Assembly: GCA_028023455.1 (NCBI GenBank)
Contig: JAQFVV010013065.1
Span: forward strand, 62,001 to 126,000
DNA from: Epiperipatus broadwayi
Lineage: Eukaryota > Onychophora > Udeonychophora > Euonychophora > Peripatidae
Length of the DNA stretch: 64,000 nucleotides
Reading direction: 5' to 3'
Below are positions 37,726 to 48,612 of this stretch, in pieces. Position numbers and translations under genes: made by a program. The stretch's first letter is position 1; each line of letters opens with the position of its first letter. The notes below the pieces were generated by a model. The model made no database searches, was not told the DNA's origin, and worked only from the letters and a program-made list of their open reading frames with translations.

Positions 37726-38430
37726 AGACTAAGACAATAAAAAATATATAATGGAAAACAGTTGAGTTAGTTGTAAGAATGCTCTCTGAATTTAATAATA
37801 ACTGTGCTATTGCATGAGTATTTGTCGGTGATAAAATTGAGACATATTTACATTTGAAACCAATTTGAGTAGAACTTGTACTATTATTGAGGTAACTATG
37901 CCCATTGCCACTCATAATTAGTAGCTACATTTATAAAATTTAATAAAATAAAAATACAATAGAATTAAATACATTCGCATATATATAACAATTTAGATTA
38001 AATTTACAATTAATATTCAAATGAGTCTATACAACTTTGAAAAAACATGTTTAGTTTAATCTTAGAAAAAAAAATTCTTTATAAGTTTGCAAGATTAATC
38101 AATCACTTAATTCACTTTAAAAGAAGAAGTCTCAGATGAAAAACCGTAGACAGTGATTTAAAATTTAACATTCATCATTACTTTTAAAGCTTTTTTTAAA
38201 ATGACTTTTCAAACTCTTTTTTTTTTTGGTCATGTTTTATTTTATTGTTATATATACACATGCAAAAGACTATTTTTGCTTATTATATTGTAACCTAGTT
38301 ATGAACAATTATTATTAATAAATAACGAGATTAAATTCAAAACTTGGCACTAAAATTATTAATCATTCTGTAAACAATCATCAAATAAAAGTATGGTAAT
38401 TAATTATATTTTCAACAAATTATTTGAACT
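37726..38430. other. AT-rich stretch, no gene seen
   Basis: Minus-strand ORF 37712-37915 unrecognised; poly-T at 38216-38227. Nothing else noted. Confidence 0.5.
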
Positions 38431-38985
38431 CAGCCTTTCAAGCCCCTTTACTAGCCACACTATCTTATACTACTGATATACATGCCCACACACATGCCAA
38501 TAAAGGTATTTTGTGCTAAACCAGCACTTATCAGTTGATCAAGATTACCATCTCCCATACATATATATAATCAGTGCTCAGCCATCCATACCATTGAAAA
38601 TCTGATTCCCAAATCCCATGCTGATGCCAATATTGTTGTCATGTCCATGTTGGCATGATAACAATATTGGCATCAGCATCAAATTTGGGAATTCTATCAT
38701 CAGATTTTCAATGGTATGGATGGCTGAAGAGTTGGAGGTTGGAGTAGGTTGAAGCCTGTCCATTAAAGTGTAATGATTTGCTATCTTAATTGAAACTGTG
38801 CATTGATTATATATATATATGGGAGATGGTAATCTGGACCAACTGATGAGTGCTGGCTTAGCATGAAATACATATATTGGTGATTGTTTATCTTTTCTTC
38901 ATGTGTGTGGTCATGTGTATCAGTAGTATGAGATAATGTGGATAGTGAAGAGGCTTGAAAGTCTGAGTTCAAATACCCTATATTT
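38431..38985. repeat. Foldback element with nested perfect-like hairpin
   Basis: Outer arms: 38431-38573 (cctttcaagccccttta ... accatctccca) versus 38808-38975 (gggagatggtaatctggacc ... aggcttgaaagtctgag). Inner arms: 38580-38652 (agccatccataccattgaaa ...) versus 38660-38729. The inner pair is almost perfect and its loop falls at the string catgtccatgttggcatg. The outer motif is shared with elements at 19.2 and 48.3-48.6 kb. The minus-strand ORFs 38578-38763 and 38781-38972 lie in the arms and are not genes. Confidence 0.93.
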
Positions 38986-39463
38986 ACAACTAGGCTCCAG
39001 GCATAAGAGTGCCTGGTATTTCAAATCAAAAAAATTATTATTAAGTAATTTTTGTTGTTTCTATATTTGATTTAAAAAATGAAATCAACCCAGAATTATC
39101 AATACTTATGAAAACTACTGTACTTGAACAAAACTTGACAATCAAAGCTACACAACTGGATACATGATAGCAAACAAACAGTTTAAATATAGTCATATTC
39201 TTACTATAAAACTTCACTGTTATGATTACAAACATGATATAACTATCATCATTAATTAACTACATTATGATAGTCATTCACCAGTGAAACTTAGTTATGT
39301 CCTGGAAACTAATTATCATTGTCTAAACTTTAACTGAATTGTACTTACATCTCTGTCTTCTATTTTTTATTTAACATGGCCTACATTTAAAATACATGTC
39401 TTCTGTATATTTTTTTAAACTTTTATTGATAAATTACCTTTTAAAATTATTATAAATGTCACT
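38986..39463. other. AT-rich stretch, no gene seen
   Basis: Between the foldback and the tandem duplication; ORF 39041-39235(-) is unrecognised. Confidence 0.5.
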
Positions 39464-40115
39464 AATATTTATTTTATAAAGTGCAGACAGTTATTTGAAA
39501 TTAAATGGAAAGGCTGCAAAACTCTCACACTTATTATCATACTTATCTGACAGTCAATCAGATATTATAATGGCTGTCTGATTAGCAATCAAACTGTAAA
39601 GACATGACAGAGAATTTTACAAGAAAAGGGCAGTCCACCCTTTTCTTTACTTGTCTTTCTATATATCTAAGCCAATCTGAAGCACTTAGGTTTGAAAGCA
39701 TAAAGCTTTAAATATCTTCACATTTAACTTATTGAGTTTAAATTACAAACATACAGAGCAAAATCCTATGATTTAGTATGCAGTAGTTTTTAGATGTTAT
39801 AAATAGCAGTAACGTATGTAAATAATATTTATTTTATAAAGTGCAGACAGTTAGTTGAAATTAAATTGAAAGGCTGCAAACCTCTCATGCTTATTATAAT
39901 ACTTATCTGACAGCCAATCAGATGTTATGATGGCTGTCTGATTAACACTCAAAGTGTAAACACAAGACAGAGAATTTACAAGAAAAGGGTGGTCCACCCT
40001 CTTCTTTACTTGTCTTTTTATATATCTAAGCCATTCTGAAGCATTTAGGTTTGAAAGCGTGAAGCTTTAAATATCTTCACATTTAACTCACTGAGTCTAA
40101 ATTACAAACATACAG
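39464..40115 (+). repeat. Tandem duplication, exact 360 bp period
   Basis: aatatttattttataaagtg at 39464 recurs at 39824, and the match continues to about 39770/40112 (acaaacatacag) with roughly 5-8% difference by eye. The first unit is complete, the second ends just before an inverted piece at 40118. Confidence 0.95.
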
Positions 40116-40167
40116 TACGAAATCAGACAGCCATCATAACATCTGATTGGCCATCAGATAAGTATTA
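39901..40167. mobile_element. Small element with ~45 bp terminal inverted repeats, overlapping the tandem unit
   Basis: acttatctgacagccaatca ... atggctgtctgatt (39901-39944) faces aatcagacagccatcataac ... cagataagta (40122-40167) as an inverted repeat with few mismatches. The same left arm occurs in the first tandem unit (39541-39584), but no right arm follows that copy. The likeliest history is a ~270 bp MITE whose left part was duplicated along with flank. Confidence 0.8.
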
Positions 40168-42759
40168 CTATAAATGTCATTGTACTTTCATTCTTTCTTA
40201 TAGAATAAATATGATAATAATTTAATTTTAACCTAGAATAATAAATATGATAATAACCCAATATTTAAAAAAATAAAATTTGAAAAAAAAAGTGGCAAAA
40301 TTATATATTATTTATATTCTTTGATCAAGAGTTATTCATCCAAAGAGAAGTCTTATATTGTTAATTTTATTTGCTAAAATCTTTCTACTTCTCATATATT
40401 CATAATAGTCTTCTTTTCACTATTTTCACCTAACTTTTTTGTTGGTGTTAATACAAAACAGGTGGTTTTCAAAAATATAATTGTATTCATGATAATTCTT
40501 CCTTATTTAATTTATTAAATAAATATCACCTTTTAATATTTATTTATATTTAACATTATATTGTGGTAAAAATGAAATAATGTTAAAATAACATTTGCAG
40601 GATATTTAACTCTTTAACAAAGAATAATAGTGAAAAAGTGTCAATACTTAGTAGATGGTCAATTTCTGGGTGAGAAGAGTTTATTAGTCTTTATTTCTGT
40701 TTTAATCTCCAAATAAAACTGCTAAATATCCATTTTTTTCTATTGATTAAATGATTATGAACTGGCTACCAAAAAAAAAAAATAATCATAAACTTCTTTG
40801 GAACATAATAAAACTTATAAGTTTTAATTATGCATGAATTCAAACTTTATGTTGTGAGCAGAGCAAAAAAATCTTATTCATTATGCTTTGAGGACTTTCA
40901 ATTTTATATTGCTTTATAAATTATATATAGAAATTACTAAAAAAAATTAGCATATGTGACAGTCATACATCCTTGGTTGACTGTATTGTATTACTGAAAA
41001 ACATTGAGTGATTTATTTTATATCTCTGCCATTCGCATATCAAAATCTTACAATTGCTTTTCTCTTTTTTTTCTTTCAAATTTACCTTTTTTTTTTTTTT
41101 GCTATATAAAAACTTTTAGCAAAAATAAAATTAATATTTTTTTAAACAATCCATTCAGGCATTGATTGGACTTGTAATCATCATTATTAATTACTTTGTT
41201 AGCTTTCTAAATTACTAATTTAATCAATTATCTTATTATTAGCAAATGATCCCAACTTTTATGAGTCAACAAAATCACTTGCTTTTTAGTGCACTTTTAA
41301 AAATCTCCCACTAAATTTCGATGTGCATAATTAAAAACAGATATTTATTATTTTTATTTAATGTTGGCTCTTAAAAAAAATTCTCCAATGATAATCTTAT
41401 TTCTATTAAATATATATATAAACAATTTTTAAGATTGGAGAATTTATACAGCTACTAGTATAAAAAATATTTGTCAAATCCTATTGTTATTGTTTTTTTT
41501 AATAATTTCAATTTCAACTTTGATTTATATTTGTCTACTGTCTTTTGATATTTATTTTATTCTCTATTACCTAATTTTAGACTATATAAGCCATTTTTAT
41601 ATCATTTTTAATGTTATTATTGCAGTAGAATATGCCATTTGAATTTTAACATCCAGATCTTAAGTTTAATTTTCTACCATTGATTCAACTTAAATTTTTT
41701 ACTATTGCCTTAATATTAATTGTTCTGGTTCACTTTTTTATTTTTAATAAATTATTATTAGTTCAAAAACCATAATACCATATTTTATTCTATTGCATGA
41801 GTAACATAATTTTTATTGATTTAAAGAACTAGGAAATATTTTTTTAAACAAAAAATTTTTTCCCTTTACTTTCATGCCTATATTTACTTATACTGTGTGT
41901 GATTTAAACTGTTTGAATCAGTCTTAAAAATAAATGTTTGCTATATTTTAACTGTACAAAAATTATTTATTGATATCTAGTGCCAAAAATCAATAAAAAT
42001 GAATTTTAATAAAACCAAGATAATTTTTAATAAATTTATTAAATTCTCAGAATATTGTGATATATAAAATTAAGATAGAAGAAAGTAATATCTTGAACTC
42101 ATTAACACCAAAGGAAAATGAAATGACTGAGAACTTTAAAGCATTCAAGCAAAATTTAGTAGAATATTTATAAGATTTTTGTCCATATAAAATATATAAA
42201 TTTTTAATCAGTCTGTTTTACTACTTTTGATTTACATATAACTTTAGAAACAGAAAACTAGCTTGAATTATAAGACAAAAAACAAATTAAATAACAGTTC
42301 AAATTAAACATAATAAGTTAAAACTTTAAACTACTTTGATGACATAGCAAAGTAAAAGAAATACTTGAATTTTAATTTTTTGAGTTTAAAAATGATAAAA
42401 AAAATTGAAATAAATAAAAGTAATCATATGGCCATTTGCTCAGAAGATTGTGTGTGTGTTTTTTTCTTATGTTCAGTTCTTGCATCTACTTTTCTCACCT
42501 TTGTGTTAAATCTCATAAAGTAAAAATTGAATTGGTTTGCTTAAATTAATAATTAAAAAATACATTAAAGTCAATAAAATCATAAAAATCCATGTTGTAT
42601 AGAGTTTCCATAGTCTACAGTTCAAATCTGGGCTTAGCAAATTTTTGGGGTAGCTATTGGTTTACCAAATAAATTCAGTATTTTTTAAAATATTCATATA
42701 TTCTATATTCAGTTCACATATTCAATATTATTTGCAAATGATTGTTTAGTTATTTTTAT
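40168..42759. other. Long AT-rich stretch, no gene seen
   Basis: About 2.6 kb of A/T-rich sequence with poly-T runs (41088-41100) and no protein signature. A GT-run (42451-42460) is the only dinucleotide tract. Confidence 0.5.
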
Positions 42760-43117
42760 TTAGGTGTGATAATATGTTGGACTATTTCCATCAGCTATTA
42801 TTAAATGTTAAATATCTAGAAAATTTTAAACATTATTTAAAATTTTCAAATACAAAAAACTCGCTAATAATTATGCACAAATATGACAACCCAAGTTAGT
42901 AATTACATACTATTTTGAGTAGTATTATTTTCTAATCTTCTTCAGTTGTTGCTGGCTTGACCAGTAACAATATTAGCACAGAAGTTGAACTTACACTTTT
43001 AGATTTTTGAATATTGAAATTTTTAAATCAATGCTCTAATCAAGTTATTCTGACAAAGGCTATAGTCAGTAGAAATTTTATATCTATGAGATTTGATTCA
43101 AATCCTTCTGATCCTTC
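42760..43117 (-). repeat. Penelope-like element tail, minus orientation (inverted partner at 45.8-46.2 kb)
   Basis: Reverse complement matches 45805-46165 along its full length, including gaaggat.a.gaggatttga at the inner end, the conserved gctaatattgt.actggtca block and ccagcaac.a.ctgaagaag. It lies just downstream (on the minus strand) of the RT/GIY-YIG pseudogene, so it is best read as that element's 3' untranslated tail. Identity is about 75-80% by eye. Confidence 0.85.
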
Positions 43118-43189
43118 CAATTTTATATATTAATACTTTTTTCTAAGAGTGAGATTAATTAAAGGCTTCTAGATGTTATGTATTGCCAT

Positions 43190-44735
43190 ATTGGATTGAC
43201 TTATAAAATTATTTGCCATTGTCATACGAACAGCTTTTATGAATTTTCTTCTTTAAAACCTTTCCCCTCTATCCAATATTTTTATATTTTCCCAAATGTT
43301 TATTAGTAAACACATGGTCTGCTACTGTAGACACACGTTTTTTTTTTAACCATTAGCTTGTGTTCTTTCAATCACTGTTTATCAGGGCAACAGGTTTCAC
43401 ATTTACATCTTTACATGGTATTTTATATACATAGTTTTTATTTTTCAGCATTTCCAATTTAGGATAAATAGAAGTTAGCATTCCTTGAAGTGTGGTATGG
43501 CTTTAGAAAGCTGTTTTAATGTTATATTGATAGCAAATTTTCTTTAATTTGTCTGCCATTCCTCGTATATATGAATATGCTAAACTATCAATAATTATTT
43601 TTCATTTTGGTGAGTCTTTTTATTGCCTATTAAAGGTTTTTTGATGACAACTAATAGATAATCATTTTTTATGAGGCTTTGTTATGTGAAAAATGCAATC
43701 TTATTATTTTTCACATTATTGGTTTTCAAACAAATTTCCTTTGCTCTGTTTGATAGTGATAATATAATTCCATGTTTTGTGCTTTTAGTACAATTGGATA
43801 TAGATGCCAAGTATTTTCCAGTGTTGTTGGCTTCCTATAAACCATTATTTTCACCTCAACTTGAGAGAGTCTTGTCACAAGGATATTTAAAAATGTCAAT
43901 TTTTGTTTTAGTTCTAATTCAATCATGAATTTAATTAATGGAATTATATTGTTGATATGCATTCAGAATGACTATAATCATGCTTTACTGTGTGGCTATA
44001 CTACAAATGTATTATGAACTTAGTGAAGCCACACCTTAAGCAGAAATGGAGTAGTATTTATGGTTGTGGTTTCAAGTTCTTTCATACAAATGTTGCTAAG
44101 CAAAGGTGACTAATGGTGAGTTTATAGTCATCCCTTGAGTTTGCTTAAAGAATTATGAGTTATGTTTAAAGTACATTGTTGCTATGCAAGAGTTCAATAG
44201 TTTCATTATACTATCTATAAGTAGAATTGTTCTAGTTTGTAGACTATTATCATTATATAATCTTTTCCTTACAATGGACAATGCTTCATCACATGATACA
44301 TTGATAAATAAACTTTACACATAAAAGTTTATCAATATATTAGTTTTTTCCATTTTCATATTCTTGATTAATTTTAATAAGTGCTTAGAATTCCTGATGA
44401 AGAACTGTGTCCTGTATGCCAATGGACTAAAGAATTTTGAGAAGAAATATCGACAAGTTTTAACGTGGTGAATTTCTAGAACTAACAATAGGTCTTAATG
44501 GATCACTGCCTTTATGGATTTTAGATAGTTCATAAAGATGAGGAATTTTGTTGAAATATAAAATTAATTTTGTTTTTTTATGTGACTCACTGAAATCCCT
44601 ACAACGGTTCTGAAGTAATACTTGTAACTTTACTTCTGTACTTGGATTTTTGCCATTTTTGTATAGGCCTTATCATAATAAGTTTTATCCATTACAACAG
44701 TAGTGTTACCTTTATCAGCAAGAAGAATAATTATA
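43190..44735 (-). pseudogene. Penelope-like retroelement: RT plus GIY-YIG endonuclease, decayed
   Basis: Read from 44735 downward. First comes LLADKGNTTVVMDK (44720-44673), the N-terminal PADKG..vV signature of Penelope-like reverse transcriptases. Next LYELSKIHKG.DPLRPIVSS (about 44540-44480), the LPKiHK..lRPIvS block. A worn SPL..FA region and a degenerate catalytic zone follow (44120-43980), where no intact YVDD can be read. Then FMIELELKQKLTFLNILVTR and VYRKPT (43930-43800), the post-catalytic RT segment. Finally VYKIPCKDVNV (43431-43399) and ADHVFTNKHL (about 43320), matching a GIY-YIG nuclease domain. Order and spacing are those of a near full-length element, but stops and frameshifts occur in every segment. 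The plus-strand ORF 43671-43928 is its shadow. Confidence 0.88.
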
Positions 44736-44749
44736 TATATATATATATT

Positions 44750-44866
44750 AAATCACACACATGGTTAAGAAATTCAGAACTATCCTATATGAAATAAATA
44801 TATATTAGAGTCTGTATTATTTTACAGACAGTAGTTCTGAATTTTTTAACCATGTGGGGTGATTTA
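44750..44866. repeat. Hairpin, ~33 bp arms, upstream of the Penelope-like coding region
   Basis: aaatcacacacatggttaag ... gaacta (44750-44782) pairs with tagttctgaattttttaacc ... gattta (44832-44866) with few mismatches. It sits between the 5' end of the minus-strand RT pseudogene and the plus-strand GIY-YIG fragment, as if marking a head-to-head junction or a small foldback insertion. Confidence 0.85.
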
Positions 44867-44925
44867 ATATTTGAATATTTATTTCAGTTTAGTATTATGC
44901 ACTGGGATTATTTTATATATATATA

Positions 44926-45198
44926 GGTGAGTCAGCAAATAGTTTACATGTCAGAATGACTAATCATAGATTTGACATTTTGCATAAGAATAAAGATAGA
45001 CCGGTTTCAAAACATTTTAACTTACCGAATCATTCAATTGATGATTTAAAAGTAGTGATTCTTCAGGAAGGTTTTTCTTCTACAAGGGAGAGGAAACAAA
45101 AGGAGAGTTTTTTTATTTTTAAATTCAAGACCTTAGAACCGCATGGATTGAATTTGAACACTGGAACTATTACATCTCTGGGTTACCTGGTCTCCTAA
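44926..45198 (+). pseudogene. GIY-YIG-type C-terminal fragment of a second Penelope-like family
   Basis: An 80-codon ATG frame (44956-45198), open for several codons upstream, reads RMTNHRFDI, then RPVSKHFNLPNHSIDDLKV, then TRERKQKE.FFIFKF.TL and GLNLNTG before its stop. This is the terminal part of the RT-linked GIY-YIG nuclease of many animal retroelements (R...HR..i......pVa.HFn..gHs..dl.v, then GLN...g). The frame is intact, so it is younger or better conserved than the minus-strand copy, and its wording differs enough to be another family. The RT portion is absent: this is a 5'-truncated copy. Downstream 3' sequence includes the hammerhead-like motif at 45691. Confidence 0.85.
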
Positions 45199-45690
45199 AT
45201 GATTTCTATATGTGTGTTTTTTATGTGAAAATTTTCTTATATGAGTTTTTTATGTAAAGATTGGTTACATGGATGTTTAATATCTGTGTTTAATTGGTTT
45301 ATAGATAAATAATTAGTTATAAATTATTGTACTTTGCACTAACTATAATTTTTAAAATGTATAAGTATTTTAGTTTTTAATGAATATTAATGTGAGCACA
45401 GCTATTTTTTGTGTGTGAGCATAGTTTAATTTTTCTATGTATGCACATATGTATAATATTTTAATTTTTAATTTTGGATTTTTTATTTTTATATTTATTT
45501 TAATTTAAATAGAATTTAAGCTTGATTAGGAGGGAATGTAGTTTTGTTTTTTGTTTGAATTTTGTCATTGATTGGGTAGATATTCTGTGTTAGATTTTAT
45601 GACCAATCACGGGGGTTTTGTTAAATTTTTAATCTTTTGCCAAATCTGTAATTTTTGATTATCGCCATTTTACTGTGTATTTTTTTTCTT

Positions 45691-45735
45691 TCTGATGAAA
45701 ACCAGTCCTCTGGTTGAAATATTATATTATTTATT
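45691..45735 (+). ncRNA. Hammerhead-ribozyme-like motif (CUGAUGA ... GAAA)
   Basis: ctgatga is followed by an extra A, a six-pair stem aaccag/ctggtt closed by tcct, and gaaa. This is the order of a hammerhead core: CUGAUGA, stem II, GAAA. Penelope-like retroelements are known to carry hammerhead ribozymes. Weak points: one unpaired A before stem II, a poor A/T stem III, and no clear stem I partner for the T-rich left flank. It lies in the 3' part of the GIY-YIG fragment's element. It could be a relic or coincidence. Confidence 0.35.
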
Positions 45736-45760
45736 GGATTTATAAGTCTTTATTTTTTTG

Positions 45761-45764
<4 letters not shown>

Positions 45765-45801
<37 letters not shown>
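45765..45801. repeat. (TA)n microsatellite
   Basis: TA dinucleotides between the hammerhead-like region and the plus-strand tail repeat. Confidence 0.95.
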
Positions 45802-45803
<2 letters not shown>

Positions 45804-45804
45804 A

Positions 45805-46165
45805 AGGAATCAAGAGGATTTGAACCAACCTTCATAGATAAGTATATGAAACTTTTACTGGTTGTTGCCTTCAACAGAATGACTTAGTTAATTAGAGTGT
45901 TGCCTTAAAATTTAATATTCAAGAATCTAAAGGTGTAAGTTTGACTTCTATGCTAATATTGTCACTGGTCAGGCCAGCAACACCTGAAGAAGAGTGGAGA
46001 ATAATACTAATTGAAATGTTTAATTACTAACATGTGTTGTCTATTTGTGTGTTATTACTAACAAATTGTCTGTATTTGAAAAGTTTAAATAAAATTTAAA
46101 ATTTTTTAGACATTCAACATTTAATAATAGATGATCAAAATAGTCTAACATATTATCATATCTAA
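45805..46165 (+). repeat. Penelope-like element tail, plus orientation (inverted partner of 42760-43117)
   Basis: Same sequence as the minus-strand tail, in opposite orientation, starting gaaggaatcaagaggatttg and running past ggtcaggccagcaacacctg to taacatattatcatatctaa. Together the two form ~355 bp inverted repeats bounding a 3.4 kb region. Its own coding part is missing: the sequence immediately upstream belongs to the other GIY-YIG family. Confidence 0.87.
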
Positions 46166-46775
46166 TATACTATCATCACAAATCTTCAGGCAAATATTTA
46201 TTTAAAGGATGGTAGAAATGAATATAAAGTTAAAAGTGGAATACATTGGCAAAAGAGGCATTTACTAAAAGAAAGAAAATATTTTGTGGGCCTTTGAAGA
46301 AAGAATTAAGGAAAAGATTAATTAACAGCTATGTGTGGAGTATACTATTATATGATTGTGAAATATGGACAATGACCAAAAAAAAAAAAAAAATGAAACA
46401 GATGTTGTTATGGAGAAGGATAGAAAAAAAAAATCAGTTGGATGAATAAAATACCAAGTGAAAAAGTTTTGAAAAGAGTAAATGAAATAAGATTGATTGA
46501 GAAAATTAGAGATAGAAAGAGAAACTGGATTGGACATATATTAAGAAGAAAAAAATAGCTTAATGAAAGATGTGTTGAAGGGAATAATGGATGAGTGGAA
46601 ACAAGAAGAATGAATACAAAAAGATGATATAAGAGATCAAAAGGGATATGGATCTAAAGAATTGGGCAATGAAAATAATGGAATGAAGAAATGGATGAAA
46701 TTTGTGATGTGACAGCTCTCTAGACCTGTCCATAGGACAGTATACTATTGATTGATAGTATTCGTGATTGATCAT
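46166..46775 (+). pseudogene. LINE reverse-transcriptase C-terminal fragment
   Basis: After an initial frameshift the plus strand reads LAKEAFTKRKKIFCG, then LRKRLINSYVWSILLYDCEIWTM, a lysine-rich slip in place of the expected l..fE, LLWRRIEK, and in a later frame EKLDWTYIKKKK (compare nWiGHilRr). It ends near ctagacctgtccataggaca and an attgattga string. These are the post-RT motifs of the 'endonuclease-reverse transcriptase' LINE group, the same family as the 37.2 kb remnant. The upstream RT and endonuclease are missing, so it is 5'-truncated. It abuts the Penelope-like tail at 46165. The minus-strand ORFs at 46322-46537 and 46560-46775 are shadows. Confidence 0.88.
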
Positions 46776-48267
46776 GGAAATATTTATCTACTAAACCCGG
46801 ATATTCTTTTGATTAGCCTATCTGGTATTATATTTAATGTTTATGAATTCTAAAAAATATATACATCTAAAAATAATGGAGTTTTTTATATATTAAAATA
46901 ATTATTAACTAAATATTTTATTTTCAAAGCTGTTTACTTAGAGAATATTTAGAGACAAAAATTAAAAGCACAAGCCTATTTTTCGAAAGATAAAACTCAA
47001 GATATACTTGAATATATATATAATATAAGCAAAGAAAGCAAATGTTTACTGTATTATTAAGTTTTGTAAAAGTTTCTAGGTCTGTCTATTTTACAATAGT
47101 TTTCATTAATGACATCATCATTACTGTTCTCATTACTGATGACATCATCCGTAAAGTCAAGCAATTATCATTATTTGACACCACTCCTTTTGGCAATTGA
47201 GAAGGATTGTGGCTATTTCTTGCAGCAGATTAACAAAAGAATAAGCTCTGGCTTTGGTAGTAAAAGAGGTCACACTAGTTTCTTCCTCAGGCAAACCAGT
47301 CTGCAGAGGATTTTATATTATTTCATCCGGTTTGATAAAAGTAGTAATCTGATATTCTGCAAATGCAATAACAAAATCAAGGTTTTTGATTTTCTATTTT
47401 AATAACAGTTTTAAACATAATATAGTATTATTCATACAAATTTTCAGTTTATTCATATCACTCTCAAAATAATAATATAAGAGAAATCATAACAGTAGTA
47501 AACTAAAAATTTCACTATTAACAATAATAATAATTCAGTTTTTATTATAACTTTAAATATGATCGAATTTATCTTTTTTTTTTTTAATCTTCGTTTTTCA
47601 AGTTTTTTTTTCTTCTTAATAAAAGGATACTTCGATTATAAAATAATAATCCGTCAGAAGTATCACAATTAAAGAACATGATAATGTATTTGTTTATATT
47701 GCATGTGTAGATTCAGGATGTTATCACATATTCGCCGCACCTGTCACATATATATATATAAGGACATAATTATGACGGACAACAGGGCGTTTGCCCCAAG
47801 CTACATCATAAAATAGCGTAAAATAATTAAAATAATATATATATACATATTATGTATTAAAATAATAATCTTACTCATAAGCATTACTGGATATGTATAT
47901 ATTAACTATTAATGTTTTGTTGAGTTTATTTAACAGAAAATATATAGTATAACCAATATAAAACAACCCTATATTTGTAAAAAGAATTAATTATCTAAAA
48001 ACTCCTATTTTAAAAAATCTAATAATAAAAATTTACTTCTTGATATGTGAAATCCTGAAGCTAATACATTAAAACAGGTTAAAATTGAAAAGTTATTCAG
48101 ATTAGTGATATTTAGCAAGTATATACAATTAGAATGATTACGGAAATGAAATTTGAAAAGATAACTATTAATAATAATAAAAAAGAGTTGACAGAAATAA
48201 AAATTCTTGAACTATACTATTTAATAATTGAAACACACAGGCTTATATATACCTGTGTCTATATATG
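46776..48267. other. Mostly AT-rich; unassigned mid-complexity pieces at 47.1-47.4 and 47.7-47.8 kb
   Basis: 47100-47410 has a more balanced composition and is open for 97 codons on plus (47109-47402), including CGYFLQQINKRISSGFGSKR; the antisense also has long open pieces (LPEEETSVTSFTTKARAYSF). I recognise neither. 47700-47815 contains CpG-bearing strings (cgccgcacctgtcacat, gacggacaacagggcg) that look like a piece of an unknown element. Confidence 0.4.
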
Positions 48268-48612
48268 TAATATATAGGGTATATGAGCACAGACTTTTAC
48301 ATGACCCACCACTCTCCACACTATCTCATAACACTGATACACTCGAACACATATATGTCGAAAAGATAAATAATGACCAATATTCGTATTTCATGTTAAA
48401 CCAGCAATCATCAGTTGGTCCAGATTACCATCTCTACACATATATGCTATAAGTGCTCAGATATATATTAAGATAGCCAAACCTTTGCATGAAATATGTA
48501 TATTGGTGATTATTTATCTTTCGACATATATGTGTTCGAGTGTATCAGTGTTATGAGATAGTGTGGAGAGTGGTGGGTCATGTGAAAGTCTGTGCTCATA
48601 TACCCTATATAT
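48268..48612. repeat. Foldback element, ~120 bp near-perfect arms
   Basis: Left arm 48268-48391 (taatatatagggtatatgag ... gaccaatattcg) is the reverse complement of 48493-48612 (gcatgaaatatgtatattgg ... catataccctatatatta). The segment between holds gttggtccagattaccatct, shared with the 38.5/38.8 kb element. The plus-strand ORF at 48228-48452 is part of the arm. Confidence 0.93.

Noticed and set aside
39464-40115. CRISPR-like or satellite array
   Set aside because: Only two units with a 360 bp period and no spacer structure; it is a simple tandem duplication.
43671-43928. 85-codon plus-strand ORF
   Set aside because: Shadow of the minus-strand Penelope-like RT segment containing VYRKPT.
44394-44440. 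Second hammerhead-like core (cctgatgaagaactg) on the plus strand
   Set aside because: It falls antisense to the RT pseudogene coding region and no stem II or GAAA follows at the right place.
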